Positions 44,171-54,000 of a DNA stretch of 64,000 nucleotides are shown one piece after another (the stretch's first letter is position 1; each line of letters starts with the position of its first letter). The DNA is from Planctomycetaceae bacterium (GTDB taxonomy: Bacteria > Planctomycetota > Planctomycetia > Planctomycetales > Planctomycetaceae), in contig JAKFWA010000089.1 in the NCBI GenBank assembly GCA_021732995.1, forward strand, positions 18,737 through 82,736. The letters run 5' to 3'. A program made the position numbers and the translations under genes. The notes under the pieces were generated by a model that was given only the letters and a program-made list of their open reading frames with translations, had not been told where the DNA came from and searched no databases.

Positions 44171-46269
44171 GCGATGCAGTACAGAAACCGCTCGCCGCGC
44201 AGGTAGAGCCGGTTACCGTCTGCGATGGGCGGGGCGTACGCGAGCGTCTCCTGAGCCGGAATCGGCAGCTTGCGTTCGAGGACCGTTTGAATGCAGTTTT
44301 TCGCGATGATCTTGGCGGCGGGGCCGGGTTCGACGACCAGCGTCGTACCCTGATTGTCGCAAACGAAGATGTGCTTCCCAATCAAAGTCGGACTGGCTGC
44401 GACAGCGACGGCGTTGTAGTGCGTCAGACCGTGCAACGGCAGGTCCTGCCGCACGACCATTTTCCGGCTGCTCAGCTCGTACGCGTACAACGTCTGATAG
44501 ATGTCCGTCTCATAGATCAAACCGTCCCAGATCAGGGCTGAGCCCGCGGTCCAGCGATCGATCCAGCCGCCGTCCGGTTTGCGGCTGACCTCGGGCGGAG
44601 AATGCAGAGTGGCGATTTCTTTGGGTTGCCAGGTGTCACCCGACACATCCGTGAAATCGAACACATGCATCTCGGTGACGCCATAACGTGCCAGATACAT
44701 CGTCTCACCCAGGATCACCGGCGGCGCCCACCCCATGTCCCCCGCACTGGTCGCGCCTTGCGGACGGAAGAGCAACTTGCCGTCGCGGGGACGCAGTGCT
44801 TCACCACGTTGAGTGATGAAGACCGGCTGACCTCCCAAACGAGCAGCCAGCAGCGAGGCGACGTTGCGCTGCACGCGCGGTTGCTCCCACTTAACTTCTC
44901 CCGTGCGTGCGTCCAACCCGTAAACCTTGTTGAGGAACACCGCCAGGATGCCATCGGCGAGCGCGGGCGATGAGCCGTAACTCAAGTGGTCTGTCGGCAC
45001 GCGGGTCATCCACTGCTGCTGGCCGTTGAGGTCGAAGCAGGCGGCGATGCCCATGCCGCTCCAGACGTAAACGTGACGGCCATCACTGACGGGAGTTGGC
45101 ATCGTGAAGCCTACAATTCCGAAGTGTGCTTCGAAGTGTCCGTCGGCAGCGAAGTTGAACTTGCCAGGATCGATTTCGGATTGAGTCTTTTGAATCGTTG
45201 CCCGGAGCGTCGCGCGCTCGCGCCGGTTTGTCTCCTTCGCCAATCGAGTCACGAGCGGATCAAGTCGCTCGGCAACCGCGGGCAGCGCCGTGCGTTCGGC
45301 AGGCGACAGCGCGGCGACGTAGTTGATGAACCGCGTCCAGAGGATTCGGCCCGAGAACTTGTCGAGGCAGACAAGTTCATCGGGCTCGGCGAACACAAAG
45401 ATGCGATCGCCAACGAGGATCGGAGTCGACGTGCTGCGGCCCGGAAGTTCGGTCATCCAGCGAATGTTCTGTGACTCGTAAACAACGTCCGCGCGGTCCA
45501 TCAAACGCAGGCAGAATCGCATTTCATTGGAGTCGAAGTTGAAGCTGCTCAGCTTGAACAGCAGACGATTCCAGCCGGCTTGCAGATCCAGTTCGAATTC
45601 GGGGGATGGTTCTGGCAGGTGATTGAGTTCGTAGCGGCTGAGTGCCTGATACGAGCCCAGGTGCATCTCTCGCTTGGGCTGCCGATAGATCTCGCGGCCA
45701 TTCAGCCAGACCTTCAGGCCATACGAGTGATCCACCACCGCGCGGACCTTGCCGCTGGCGGGCGAATAGACATAGGTGTGTGCGTAACCGATCTGCTTCT
45801 TCGCGACGCTGAACACCTTGTTGAGATCCAGCCACGGAAGCTCTGCCGTTCCGAAAACCATCGGGTCATCGGCTGGCGACTGAGTTGGCTTCCATGTCTT
45901 CTCGTTAATGGTCTCGCCCTCGTTGGGCTGCGCAGAGCTTTCATCCTTGAGCACGGCGACATCGAAGTCCCGTTCGGAATCAGGAACCTCGAACGGGCCG
46001 ATCACCAGCCAATCGCGAAGCAGGCCCTTCTCGACAATTGCCGCTTTGGCCTCATCGCCCGCAGCAGGGCGCTGGCTTTGAGATCTCAGGCTGTCAGCAA
46101 TGCCCAGCGGCCGGCGCCCCCAAGTCAGCGGCGGCTGAGCATCAGCCCAGATGCCAGTGGCATTACCTCGCCAGCCGTTGGCAATTTCTTGAGCCAGCGT
46201 CTGCGCGGTTAGCGAGAGCAAAAGGCACCACACAGCCATAGCGAAACGGGACGATGACGGCGTTTTCAT
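44152..46269 (-). CDS. Exported PQQ-type beta-propeller protein
   Basis: A 705-residue exported protein. A signal peptide (1-26) is followed by an N-terminal region of about 260 residues (containing VRAVVDHSYGLKVWLNGREIY, a carbohydrate-binding-like sandwich). After that come propeller repeats of the PQQ/BamB type: DRIFVFAEPDELVCLDKFSGRILW, RHVYVWSGMGIAACFDLNGQQQW, DGILAVFLNKVYGLDARTGEVKW and GKHIFVCDNQGTTLVVEPG. In planctomycetes such proteins may be oxidases, scaffolds or adhesins; no catalytic residues can be assigned. It is divergent from the S41 protease gene. Confidence 0.85.
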   Translation of the reverse strand: MKTPSSSRFAMAVWCLLLSLTAQTLAQEIANGWRGNATGIWADAQPPLTWGRRPLGIADSLRSQSQRPAAGDEAKAAIVEKGLLRDWLVIGPFEVPDSERDFDVAVLKDESSAQPNEGETINEKTWKPTQSPADDPMVFGTAELPWLDLNKVFSVAKKQIGYAHTYVYSPASGKVRAVVDHSYGLKVWLNGREIYRQPKREMHLGSYQALSRYELNHLPEPSPEFELDLQAGWNRLLFKLSSFNFDSNEMRFCLRLMDRADVVYESQNIRWMTELPGRSTSTPILVGDRIFVFAEPDELVCLDKFSGRILWTRFINYVAALSPAERTALPAVAERLDPLVTRLAKETNRRERATLRATIQKTQSEIDPGKFNFAADGHFEAHFGIVGFTMPTPVSDGRHVYVWSGMGIAACFDLNGQQQWMTRVPTDHLSYGSSPALADGILAVFLNKVYGLDARTGEVKWEQPRVQRNVASLLAARLGGQPVFITQRGEALRPRDGKLLFRPQGATSAGDMGWAPPVILGETMYLARYGVTEMHVFDFTDVSGDTWQPKEIATLHSPPEVSRKPDGGWIDRWTAGSALIWDGLIYETDIYQTLYAYELSSRKMVVRQDLPLHGLTHYNAVAVAASPTLIGKHIFVCDNQGTTLVVEPGPAAKIIAKNCIQTVLERKLPIPAQETLAYAPPIADGNRLYLRGERFLYCIAQPPPQ

Positions 46270-46512
46270 CAGCGAGCCTCTGATGGAGAGAGCAAGTGGT
46301 TCGGTTGTTGTCCGCGCAGCGACTCCGTGGCTTGGTCTTCGAAAAATGTGTTCTTCGTGTACTCGAATCGGCCGAAATTCGAAACCACCTGGACAACTCC
46401 GTGTAAATCGCAGCTTGTCCGTGGAACTTCGCTTTCCCTAGACTCCGGAGTGTTGACGGTTGGGCTTCTTGTGGAACTCACCCTCAGCAAACCATCCGCA
46501 GGAGAATGGCTC

Positions 46513-47904
46513 ATGAGATTTGACGTGCGCTGGAGGCTGCAGACGTTGTGGGTGCTGGTCCTCGTGTTGTTGGTGAGTCCCGCGACCGCGCAGGACAAGT
46601 CCGACAAGAAGGACGAGAAGAAGAAGGCGGAGCCCGAATACTTCGAGCTGATGAAGGCGTTCGCCGACACATTCGAGCAAGTCGAACGCAACTACGTGAA
46701 GGACATCGATCGTCGCAAGCTGCTGGAAGCGGCCCTGCGCGGCATGCTGCTCGAGCTCGATCCGTACTCCAGCTACATCTCTCCCGAGGAACTGGCTCGG
46801 TTCAACCAGAGCGTTGAGCAGGAGTTTGGCGGCATCGGCATCCAGGTGCAGAACGATCCGCGCACGGGTCGCATCATTGTGATTTCGCCGCTGCCCGGCA
46901 CTCCGGCCTACAAGGCGGGTGTCCGTGCTGGCGACATCATTATGAACATCGAAGGCAACTCGACTGAGAACATGCCTCTGTCGCGAGCCGTGCAACTGAT
47001 GCAGGGGCCAGCGGGAGCAAAGGTGAAGGTCGCGCTTCGTCACATGGGCGAAGCCGCCGATCAGGAACTGGAACTGACGCGTGAAACGATTCGCGTGAAG
47101 TCCGTGCTGGGTGATTCCTACAAATCAGACGGCTCGTGGGAATTCTTCATCGATTCCCCGAACAAGATCGCTTACGTCCGACTGACTCAGTTCGGCCGTC
47201 ACAGCGGTGAAGAACTGGGCGAAGTTCTGAAGCAGCTCACGACGGATGGCATGAAGGGGCTGGTGCTGGATCTGCGCAGCAATCCGGGCGGGCTTCTGTC
47301 GCAGGCTGTTGAGATCTCTGACCTCTTCATCGAGTCTGGCGACATCGTCAGCACACAGGGCAAGAACACTCCGAAGAAGCCCTTCAAGGCGACCAAGGAT
47401 GGCACGTTTTCAGGCTTCCCGATGGCGATTCTCGTCAATCGCTTCAGTGCGTCGGCCAGTGAGATCGTGAGTGCCTGTCTGCAGGACCACAAACGCGCAA
47501 TCGTGGTGGGCGAGCGTAGCTGGGGCAAAGGCAGTGTGCAGAACGTGATCGCTCTGGAAGCCGGTTCCAGTGCCCTCAAACTGACCACGGCGGCGTACAT
47601 CCGTCCGAGCGGCAAGAACATTCACCGCTTCCCGGATTCGAAAGAGAGCGACGAGTGGGGCGTCATGCCGGACGCCGGTTATGAATCGAAGTTCACGACT
47701 CAGGATTTCCGCGAATACGAGGAGTATCGCCGCACTCGCGACGTCTTGAGACAAGATGGTCCGCCCGCTTCAAACTACCAGGATAAGCAACTCAACAAGG
47801 CATTGGAGTACTTGCGTGGCGCGATTTCCGGTGCGGGCGCCAAGCCGGAGGAAAAGAAAGCTGCGGCGGGAGAGGCTCCGACGGCGGCTTCTAAAAATGC
47901 CTGA
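46513..47904 (+). CDS. S41-family C-terminal processing protease
   Basis: A 463-residue exported serine protease of the CtpA/Prc family. A signal peptide (1-27) is followed by a charged linker and a helical region with the LDPYSSYISPEE segment. A PDZ domain comes next (GGIGIQVQ to GVRAGDIIMNIEGN), then the S41 core with VLDLRSNPGGLLSQAVEISDLF, the catalytic Ser in FSASASEIVSACLQD and Lys in GERSWGKGSVQN. The tail is Ala/Lys/Glu-rich. The ATG at 46513 has AGGAG eight bases upstream; the open frame upstream of it is not signal-peptide-like. It probably trims or degrades periplasmic proteins. Confidence 0.95.
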   Translation: MRFDVRWRLQTLWVLVLVLLVSPATAQDKSDKKDEKKKAEPEYFELMKAFADTFEQVERNYVKDIDRRKLLEAALRGMLLELDPYSSYISPEELARFNQSVEQEFGGIGIQVQNDPRTGRIIVISPLPGTPAYKAGVRAGDIIMNIEGNSTENMPLSRAVQLMQGPAGAKVKVALRHMGEAADQELELTRETIRVKSVLGDSYKSDGSWEFFIDSPNKIAYVRLTQFGRHSGEELGEVLKQLTTDGMKGLVLDLRSNPGGLLSQAVEISDLFIESGDIVSTQGKNTPKKPFKATKDGTFSGFPMAILVNRFSASASEIVSACLQDHKRAIVVGERSWGKGSVQNVIALEAGSSALKLTTAAYIRPSGKNIHRFPDSKESDEWGVMPDAGYESKFTTQDFREYEEYRRTRDVLRQDGPPASNYQDKQLNKALEYLRGAISGAGAKPEEKKAAAGEAPTAASKNA

Positions 47905-47935
47905 AAACTAAGTAGTTTTGAATAAACTTCGCTGC

Positions 47936-47964
47936 TTGACGGTCTAATAGGCCACTACTAGTAT
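47936..47964 (+). promoter_or_regulatory. Sigma-70-type promoter for the ferredoxin gene
   Basis: TTGACG (47936-47941) and TAGTAT (47959-47964) are separated by exactly 17 bases, close to the consensus -35 and -10 hexamers. Transcription would start near 47971, giving a leader of about 180 bases before the ferredoxin ATG. Confidence 0.65.
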
Positions 47965-47983
47965 CCGGCGCCGAACCGAGAAA

Positions 47984-48131
47984 GCTGGCCGTTGCCAGCG
48001 TTCTCCGCGGAAAATCGTTCACGATCGTGCCAGTCACTGCCGATCAACTGGCACATTCCCAATTCAACAGAGTTTTCCTGACACCGCTGCAGGTTTGCGT
48101 GAGTTGAGGCGACTCGAGGACACCGCAAACC
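47984..48131 (+). promoter_or_regulatory. Structured 5' leader of the ferredoxin gene
   Basis: Three perfect stem pairings occur in order: GCTGGC (47984-47989) with GCCAGC (47994-47999); GTGCCAGT (48027-48034) with ACTGGCAC (48047-48054); and GGTTTGCG (48092-48099) with CGCAAACC (48124-48131), which itself encloses GAGT/ACTC. The last stem ends about eight bases before the ribosome binding site. This may be a cis-acting regulatory RNA; it matches no riboswitch class that I recognise. Confidence 0.45.
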
Positions 48132-48151
48132 CCCCAAAGAAAGGGACTGAA

Positions 48152-48430
48152 ATGGCTCACGTCGTCGCTGAACCGTGTTTCAACTGTAAGTACACTGACT
48201 GCGTCGTGGTGTGCCCTGTGGAATGCTTCTACGAGGGTGAGTCGATGCTCTACATCAATCCTCAGGAGTGCATCGACTGCGAAGCCTGCGTTCCAGAGTG
48301 CCCCGTCGAAGCCATCTTCCAGGAAGATAACCTGCCGGAAGAGTGGAAGGGCTACAAGGAGCTGAATGCTGAGCTGGCCCCGACCTGCCCAGTGATCACT
48401 GAGAAGAAGGAACCCATGGGAGATCACTAA
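48152..48430 (+). CDS. fdxA: Seven-iron ferredoxin [3Fe-4S][4Fe-4S]
   Basis: A 92-residue small electron carrier. The first cluster motif [21 protein letters not shown] has the spacing C-x2-C-x4-C-x3-CP, and the second [17 protein letters not shown] has C-x2-C-x2-C-x3-CP, matching the Azotobacter FdI-type ferredoxins. The acidic C-terminus is typical. The ATG at 48152 follows AAGGGA with six bases of spacing; an in-frame extension upstream to 48095 is unlikely since it crosses the leader hairpin. It has its own promoter, leader and terminator, so it appears to be a single-gene unit. Confidence 0.96.
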   Translation: MAHVVAEPCFNCKYTDCVVVCPVECFYEGESMLYINPQECIDCEACVPECPVEAIFQEDNLPEEWKGYKELNAELAPTCPVITEKKEPMGDH

Positions 48431-48454
48431 TCCCTGAGGGTTCTCTGAAAGATT

Positions 48455-48498
48455 CAAAGGCGATCGTTGATTTATTCAACGGTCGCCTTTTTGTTTTT
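48455..48498 (+). terminator. Intrinsic terminator after fdxA
   Basis: AAAGGCGA-CGTTGA pairs with TCAACG-TCGCCTTT around a short loop, with one small internal mismatch. The stem runs directly into TTTTTGTTTTT. It lies 25 bases after the fdxA stop and is a textbook rho-independent terminator. Confidence 0.9.
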
Positions 48499-48649
48499 CC
48501 AGCGGTCTTAAGCCGCACTCCGGCGGTTGAATTGTCGCATCTGACAAGTTGCTGATGGACGACCTGTTTAAGCGATTGGTATACCTTCAGACGTGGTGTC
48601 TGAGATCAGGCTCGCCGCAGTTTGTTGCCTCCTGCCTTGAGGAATGCTC

Positions 48650-49888
48650 ATGAATCGCCCGATTTACTGGCTTGCGGCCTTGGCTTTGCTGCTGGCGGGA
48701 CCGGCTCAGTCGTTGCACGCTGACGATGAGCCGAAGCTGAAACTGGCGATTCGCGAAGCGGCTGAGGCGGCTCGCCGCGCCGGCTTCAAGAAAGTGCTCG
48801 TTGTTGTGCGAGTCGATATCGCATCGACACCGGTGACGGACGCTGCCGTGCGGGACGTTGAGAACCTGGCTGTCAATTCGCTGTCGACGGAGAAGAACCT
48901 GGAGTCCGCGGGTGCTGAACCGGCTCGGGAACTCGCTCGCAAAAACAAGGCGCGTCGTGCCCTGCAACCAGTAGAGGCACGATCCTTCAAGGAAGCTGCT
49001 GCTTCCGACGGGGTGCTGTGTCTGGACTACCGCGAAGGCAAGGCTGGCGCGAGCATTCGGCTCACTTTGGCTGACGGCGACAAGGCACATTTCAACGAGC
49101 AAGTGCAGCTTAACGACAAAATCACTGGCGTAGCGGACAAACCCGCTGACAAGAAACCGGCCGACAAGGAGAAGCCGAAGGGCCAGCAGCCCGCAGGCGG
49201 CAAAGGGCCAGTTCAAGGACCAGCCGATCCACCTGCTTTGCCGTTCGGAGTGGGTGCTGGCGGCGGAGGTGGCGGACGATTTCTGATGGCTCCGCCGACG
49301 GATGGGTCAACGGGTTACGCTGTTCGCACCGACGGCTCGAAGGGAACTGGAGGCCGTACAGCCAGCCAGGCTCAAACGGCGGCGGCTGAGGCTAAGTCGA
49401 ATGCGAAGACTGCCGCTGCTGGCGGTGGAACGGCCAAGGGGGCTTCCGCAGCCGAGATCACGACTGCAGCTTCCAAAGATTCGCCCAAGGCCGCTGGCGA
49501 CCTCAGTCAGAAAGTTGTCGACTTCGCCGCGCGCAGCATTGGTCAGCAAGTAGGAAACGGTGAATGCTGGACGCTGGCTAACGAAGCTCTGAAGGCGGCG
49601 GGAGCACAACCAGCCGACGGTTACACCTTCGGCACGCCGCTGTCTCTGAACGAGATTCGTCCCGGCGACATCCTGCAGTTCACCAGCGCGCGGTTTGAGG
49701 AACCAGGTTACTACGTGACGATGGGTGCTCCGAACCACACGGCTGTCGTGTACTCAATAAACGGCGAGCGGGTCTTCATTCTGCAGCAGAACTTCAACGG
49801 CAAACGCACGGTCGGTACTTTTGATATTCGCTTCTCAACGATGACCAGCGGCGACTTGAAGGCTTACCGCGCCGTGCCGAGAAACTAG
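48650..49888 (+). CDS. Exported protein with C-terminal CHAP/NlpC-like domain
   Basis: A protein of about 412 residues. A signal peptide (1-25) precedes an alpha/beta domain to about residue 155. A low-complexity linker follows (about 160-280; Ala, Lys, Gly, Pro and a run of Gly). The C-terminal 125 residues look like a cysteine peptidase/amidase of the CHAP or NlpC/P60 kind, with GNGECWTLANEAL (Cys306), RPGDILQFTSARF and NHTAVVYSINGERVFILQQ (His363). It may act on peptidoglycan or a peptide bond outside the cytoplasm. GAGGA has good spacing for the ATG at 48650 but not for the one at 48644. Confidence 0.72.
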   Translation: MNRPIYWLAALALLLAGPAQSLHADDEPKLKLAIREAAEAARRAGFKKVLVVVRVDIASTPVTDAAVRDVENLAVNSLSTEKNLESAGAEPARELARKNKARRALQPVEARSFKEAAASDGVLCLDYREGKAGASIRLTLADGDKAHFNEQVQLNDKITGVADKPADKKPADKEKPKGQQPAGGKGPVQGPADPPALPFGVGAGGGGGGRFLMAPPTDGSTGYAVRTDGSKGTGGRTASQAQTAAAEAKSNAKTAAAGGGTAKGASAAEITTAASKDSPKAAGDLSQKVVDFAARSIGQQVGNGECWTLANEALKAAGAQPADGYTFGTPLSLNEIRPGDILQFTSARFEEPGYYVTMGAPNHTAVVYSINGERVFILQQNFNGKRTVGTFDIRFSTMTSGDLKAYRAVPRN

Positions 49889-49893
49889 CGTGG

Positions 49894-49912
49894 CGGATGC
49901 GTCCCGCATCCG
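49894..49912 (+). terminator. Hairpin after the CHAP-like gene
   Basis: CGGATGCG (49894-49901) pairs perfectly with CGCATCCG (49905-49912) around a 3-base loop, five bases after the stop codon. There is no T tract, so it may be a 3'-stabilising hairpin or a REP-like unit rather than a true terminator. Confidence 0.5.
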
Positions 49913-49993
49913 TCCGAGCCTGGTGATATGTGGCTCCGAAACTGAGTGCGTTGGCCGACCTGACGTACTTCCTGTCAGGAAGAAGGCTCAATC

Positions 49994-50284
49994 ATGGAAT
50001 GGCCGAATCGATTTCTGTTCGTCTTGCTCTGCCTTTCGGCAGCCGCAGTTTTCGTCCCCTGGATCATTCCGCGAGATCGTCGCGGGCTGCTGTTAGGATT
50101 CATCGCTGCCGTCGCCGCCACGGCCTGCTGGGTGTCCTATGAAGACCAGCTTCACATGTTCGCGCGACCGGGCGATCCGCTGATTCGAATCGATTTACTG
50201 CTGATCGTCCCTCTGATCACGCTCGATTGGCTGAGCGCAGTTGCGTCCCTCGCGGCCAAGCGATTTCGTCGACGAAATGCATGA
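49994..50284 (+). CDS. Small membrane protein, function unknown
   Basis: A 96-residue protein I do not recognise. Three hydrophobic stretches are visible: FLFVLLCLSAAAVFVPWII (about 7-25), GLLLGFIAAVAATACWVSY (about 31-49) and LIRIDLLLIVPLITLDWLSAVASLAA (about 63-88). It ends in a basic tail (KRFRRRNA), which by the positive-inside rule puts the C-terminus in the cytoplasm. No strong ribosome binding site is seen before the ATG. Isolated between a secreted protein gene and a convergent hypothetical gene, it gives no contextual clue. Confidence 0.55.
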   Translation: MEWPNRFLFVLLCLSAAAVFVPWIIPRDRRGLLLGFIAAVAATACWVSYEDQLHMFARPGDPLIRIDLLLIVPLITLDWLSAVASLAAKRFRRRNA

Positions 50285-50335
50285 TCGACCGCGCAGGAAG
50301 ACGCTCTGTGAGAGCCCTTCGTATCGCGCAACGCA

Positions 50336-50938
50336 CTAACTGGGCACAGGAATCCAGCGTCCCAGTTCGGGGCCTTCGTGAGGTTGTATCCAGAGTCGAA
50401 ACTCCCGCTGCTTCCGCAACGCGGACATCGCAGATGCGGCAGGTTCCTGACGAAGTGCAGCCTCGATGTCAGCGTAGGTGGCGCCATAAAGACGGGTCAC
50501 TTCAGCATCCCAATTCGGACCTTCGGGAACCTGGTCCAACAGATCTTCCCAGTGGCTGATGGAGACATTGACCGAAACCGGACATCCTCGGACTTTGGTG
50601 TTGATTTCGCGAAAATCGAAGTTGTTCAACAGAAACGCGGTGCCACTGATCGATCCGTAGTCGAGATCCGCTTCGACAAGGACTGCGTTCCAGGGAAAGA
50701 CGTCCGCCACGGCACTCAATTCGATCGCCAGCTTGCGCCAGAACTCGCACAGGACCCGCTGGACTTCTTGGGAATCTGACGAGCTATGTTCTTGGTGGTA
50801 TCTCGTACGCAGGTTCTGAGCGTGGACGGACCAGCCACCTTCCGTACCGCCCGTTCCAAAAACTTCGACCTGTGGTATGGGAAGTTTCTTGGCGGCTCGC
50901 GCGGCGGCAAGAATGTCGGCTGTCGAAGGCTTATTCAT
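50336..50938 (-). CDS. Hypothetical protein, 200 residues
   Basis: I do not recognise this family. It is a soluble protein starting MNKPSTADILAAARAAKKLP, a short helix, followed by a beta-rich middle (VEVFGTGGTEGGWSVHAQNL, AVLVEADLDYGSISGTAFLL, GCPVSVNVSISHW). The C-terminus is helical, then ends with RLWIQPHEGPELGRWIPVP. There are no membrane segments or signal peptide. The N-terminal ILAAARAAKK pattern recurs in several planctomycete hypotheticals, but I cannot tie it to a function. It is 79 bases upstream of the start-distal end of the DUF1549/DUF1553 gene region, on the same strand. Confidence 0.55.
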   Translation of the reverse strand: MNKPSTADILAAARAAKKLPIPQVEVFGTGGTEGGWSVHAQNLRTRYHQEHSSSDSQEVQRVLCEFWRKLAIELSAVADVFPWNAVLVEADLDYGSISGTAFLLNNFDFREINTKVRGCPVSVNVSISHWEDLLDQVPEGPNWDAEVTRLYGATYADIEAALRQEPAASAMSALRKQREFRLWIQPHEGPELGRWIPVPS

Positions 50939-51017
50939 GAATGACTCGCAGGTCGTTCAATGACTCGGAATGTCTGTGATGACCGATCGCGGTAGCTAAC
51001 TCGACGAGCGAAATCTC

Positions 51018-54000
51018 TCAGTCCACGTAAACAAACTCGTTGAGACACAGCAGCACGTGGCAAAACTCCGTGATCGCCTTTTCCGTCGCGGTCGGGTCGT
51101 TGCCGAGGGCTGTGCGCTGAGCTTCGATGAAAGCGACCATCCGCGTTCGTTCGATTTCGCTGGGGAAGCGTGCGAAGGCAAACTGGTAGGCTCGATCAAC
51201 GGTCGCTGCGAGCGGTGCGTCCTTCGCCGGCTGGAGGCGTGCGAAAAGCTTCTCGGCCTGCTGGCGAACGAACGGTGAGTTCATCATCGCCAGGGCTTGA
51301 GTCGGTACCGTCGTGGCGACTCGTTCACCGATGCTTTGAGTTGGTTCTGGAGCATCGAACATGGTCATCAGCGGAATCAGCTCACTGCGTTTGACTCGCA
51401 GATAGACGCTGCGACGCGGCGTGTTATCCAGAATGCTCGGCCCGAACATTTGCGTGTCGAGATTGCCTCCGACGGCCAGCAGCGCGTCGCGAATCATCTC
51501 GGCGTCCAGACGCTGCGGGCGATGATGCCACAGAAAGCGGTTTTCGGGATCAACTTTGAGGTTGTCTGGATTCACTTCGTTGGATTGCTGGTAGGCGGCA
51601 CTGAGCATGATCTGCTTGTGCAGCGGCTTCAGTTTCCAGCCGCCCTTCACCAGTTCGGCCGCGAGCCATTCCAGTAGCGCGGGATGAGACGGTTTCTCGC
51701 CCTGAACGCCAAAGTCGTTGGGTGTGCCGACCAAGCCCGCTCCGAAGTGATGTTGCCAGAGGCGATTAGAAATGACTCGCGCGACCAGTGGTCCGGCACC
51801 GGAGTCCGCATTCGTCATCCAATCCGCCAGAGCGACGCGAGGATCAGAGTTCTTAGCGGCTGGCGTCGCTGCAGGAGCCCGGTTGAGGACTTGCACAACT
51901 CCCGGTTCGGCTTTGCCTTGCTTGTTGTCGACTTCACCACGACGCAAGAAGAACACGTCCTGTCCGCCAGCGACGGTCGTGTAGACCTCAGTCATTGGCG
52001 GACGAGGTTCTTTCGCCGCATGCTCTCGCACTGAGTTCCAGACCTTGGCCGTCTCAACGTCAAATGGGCTGAACCAGTGCACGGCGGCCTCGCGAAGCGA
52101 ATCCGGCACCTTGTTCTTGTTGGCAGCGAGGATCGCCCGAATCTCACCAACATTCTGCGCGGCAACGTCTCCGGCCCAAGTTGCAGGGTTCGGTTCGGTG
52201 CTTAACGAAAACCTCAACCGACCAATGCCGAGATCGCGGAACTTCATCTCGATCGTCAGTTCCGTTCCTTGAGCGAAACCGGCCAGTGGAGCGTCCAGTT
52301 CAAAGATCGCCGCGTTGTCTTTTTTGGCGGTCGTTCGCACGACCCACGCGGTTTCGGGCTTACCGTCCACTGCGTTAGTCAACGGCTGCTTATCGTCTTC
52401 AAAAGCCGCGAAGACCGGCTTCAGCTTGAGCTCTTGCGGCGCATCCTTGGCATTCGGATCCAGCGGCTTTGCGATGACTTTCAGTTCCCCCAACTGAAAA
52501 CTGCCGTCGCCATTGAGGCCCGGACCGCGTGAAGGCAGGGACTTGTCCGTAAAGGCATCCAGCCGCAACGCGGTCACGCTCTTCTGATGCGTGTGCAGCG
52601 TGATGCGATAGGTCTCCTCATTGGCAACCGCTCGACGCTGGCCGCGACGCCGCACATTCGAACCGGCTGTCAACATGCCATCGTGAGCCACAATGCCATC
52701 CGGCAGCCACTTCAGCCATGACCGTTCGGCATCGACATCCATCGGCTCCAGAATCTGCCAGCGCGGAGTTTCCGCCTGCTTCGGCAGTTCGGCGGCCTGC
52801 CAGGTGGTGAACCGTTTCGGCAGTTCTTCCTGAGAAAACTTGCGGAGCGCGGTCAGCAACACTTCGTGCTGCTGGCGATGTTGCTCTTGAGCGGCTTGCG
52901 TTGCTGCGGGATCAGGGTCGTACGTCTTGTTTCCCTGAGCGGTGCGCGCGAACGAGGACGCCAGCGCGTAATAGTCCTGGTGAGGAATCGGATCGTATTT
53001 GTGTTCGTGACACCGGACACAGCCCAGCGTCAGACCCATCATCGAACCGCCAATGGTCATCAGTATGTCGTCGAGCTGATCGTAGCGAATGCGTTCGACC
53101 GTCTTGGCCGTGATCTGACCGGGATACGGCCCTGCCACTAGGAAGCCGGTTGCGGATGCTCCGTGATAGTCGTCAGCCTGCAGCACGTCACCCGCCAGTT
53201 GCAACCGCAGGAACTGGTCGTACGGCAGATCGCTGTTGAACGCCCGAATCACCCAGTCACGGTAGTGGTAGGCACCAGGGCGGAAGCCATCAAACTCATA
53301 ACCGCCGCTTTCAGCGAAGCGCGCGGTGTCGAGCCAATGCCGTCCCCACTTCTCGCCGTAATGCTGACTCTGCAGCAGCGAATCAATGACTTTTTCGAAT
53401 GCCTGCGGCGAATCGTCCTTCACGAACACCGCCACTTGCTCGGGCGTCGGCGGCAGACCAATCAGATCGAAATAGGCGCGACGGATGAGTTGCTCCTTGG
53501 TCGCCGGTCGATTCGGCTTCAGGCCTTTCGCCTGTTGAGCTTCCACAACGAATTGATCAATCGGCGTCGGTGCCGCCGCCCCACCGGAAACCGCAGGAGG
53601 AGCAACTGGCTTCAGCGGCTGAAACGACCACCATTGCCGCCCCTCTTCCAGATTGATCTCACGCTTCGGCTTCGCCGGCGCGTTGCCTTGCCGGGGATCA
53701 ACAGCCCCCGAATCAATCCACTTGATGAAGTCCGAAATAATGGCATCCGGCAGCTTGCCGCTCGGCGGCATCTCGAAGCTTTCGTGCTTCAGCGACTTGA
53801 TAAGCAAGCTCTCGGCCGCCTTACCTTTGACGATCGCCGGGCCGGTGTCTCCGCCCTTCAGCAACCCCTCGGCCGTGTCGAGAAACAAGTCGCCCTTGAG
53901 CTTCTTCAAAGTCTGAGCTTGAACCGAATGGCAACTGTAGCAGTGCTCAACCAGCACCGGACGAATCTTCTGCTCAAAGAAGTTGAGCTTCTCTTCCTCA

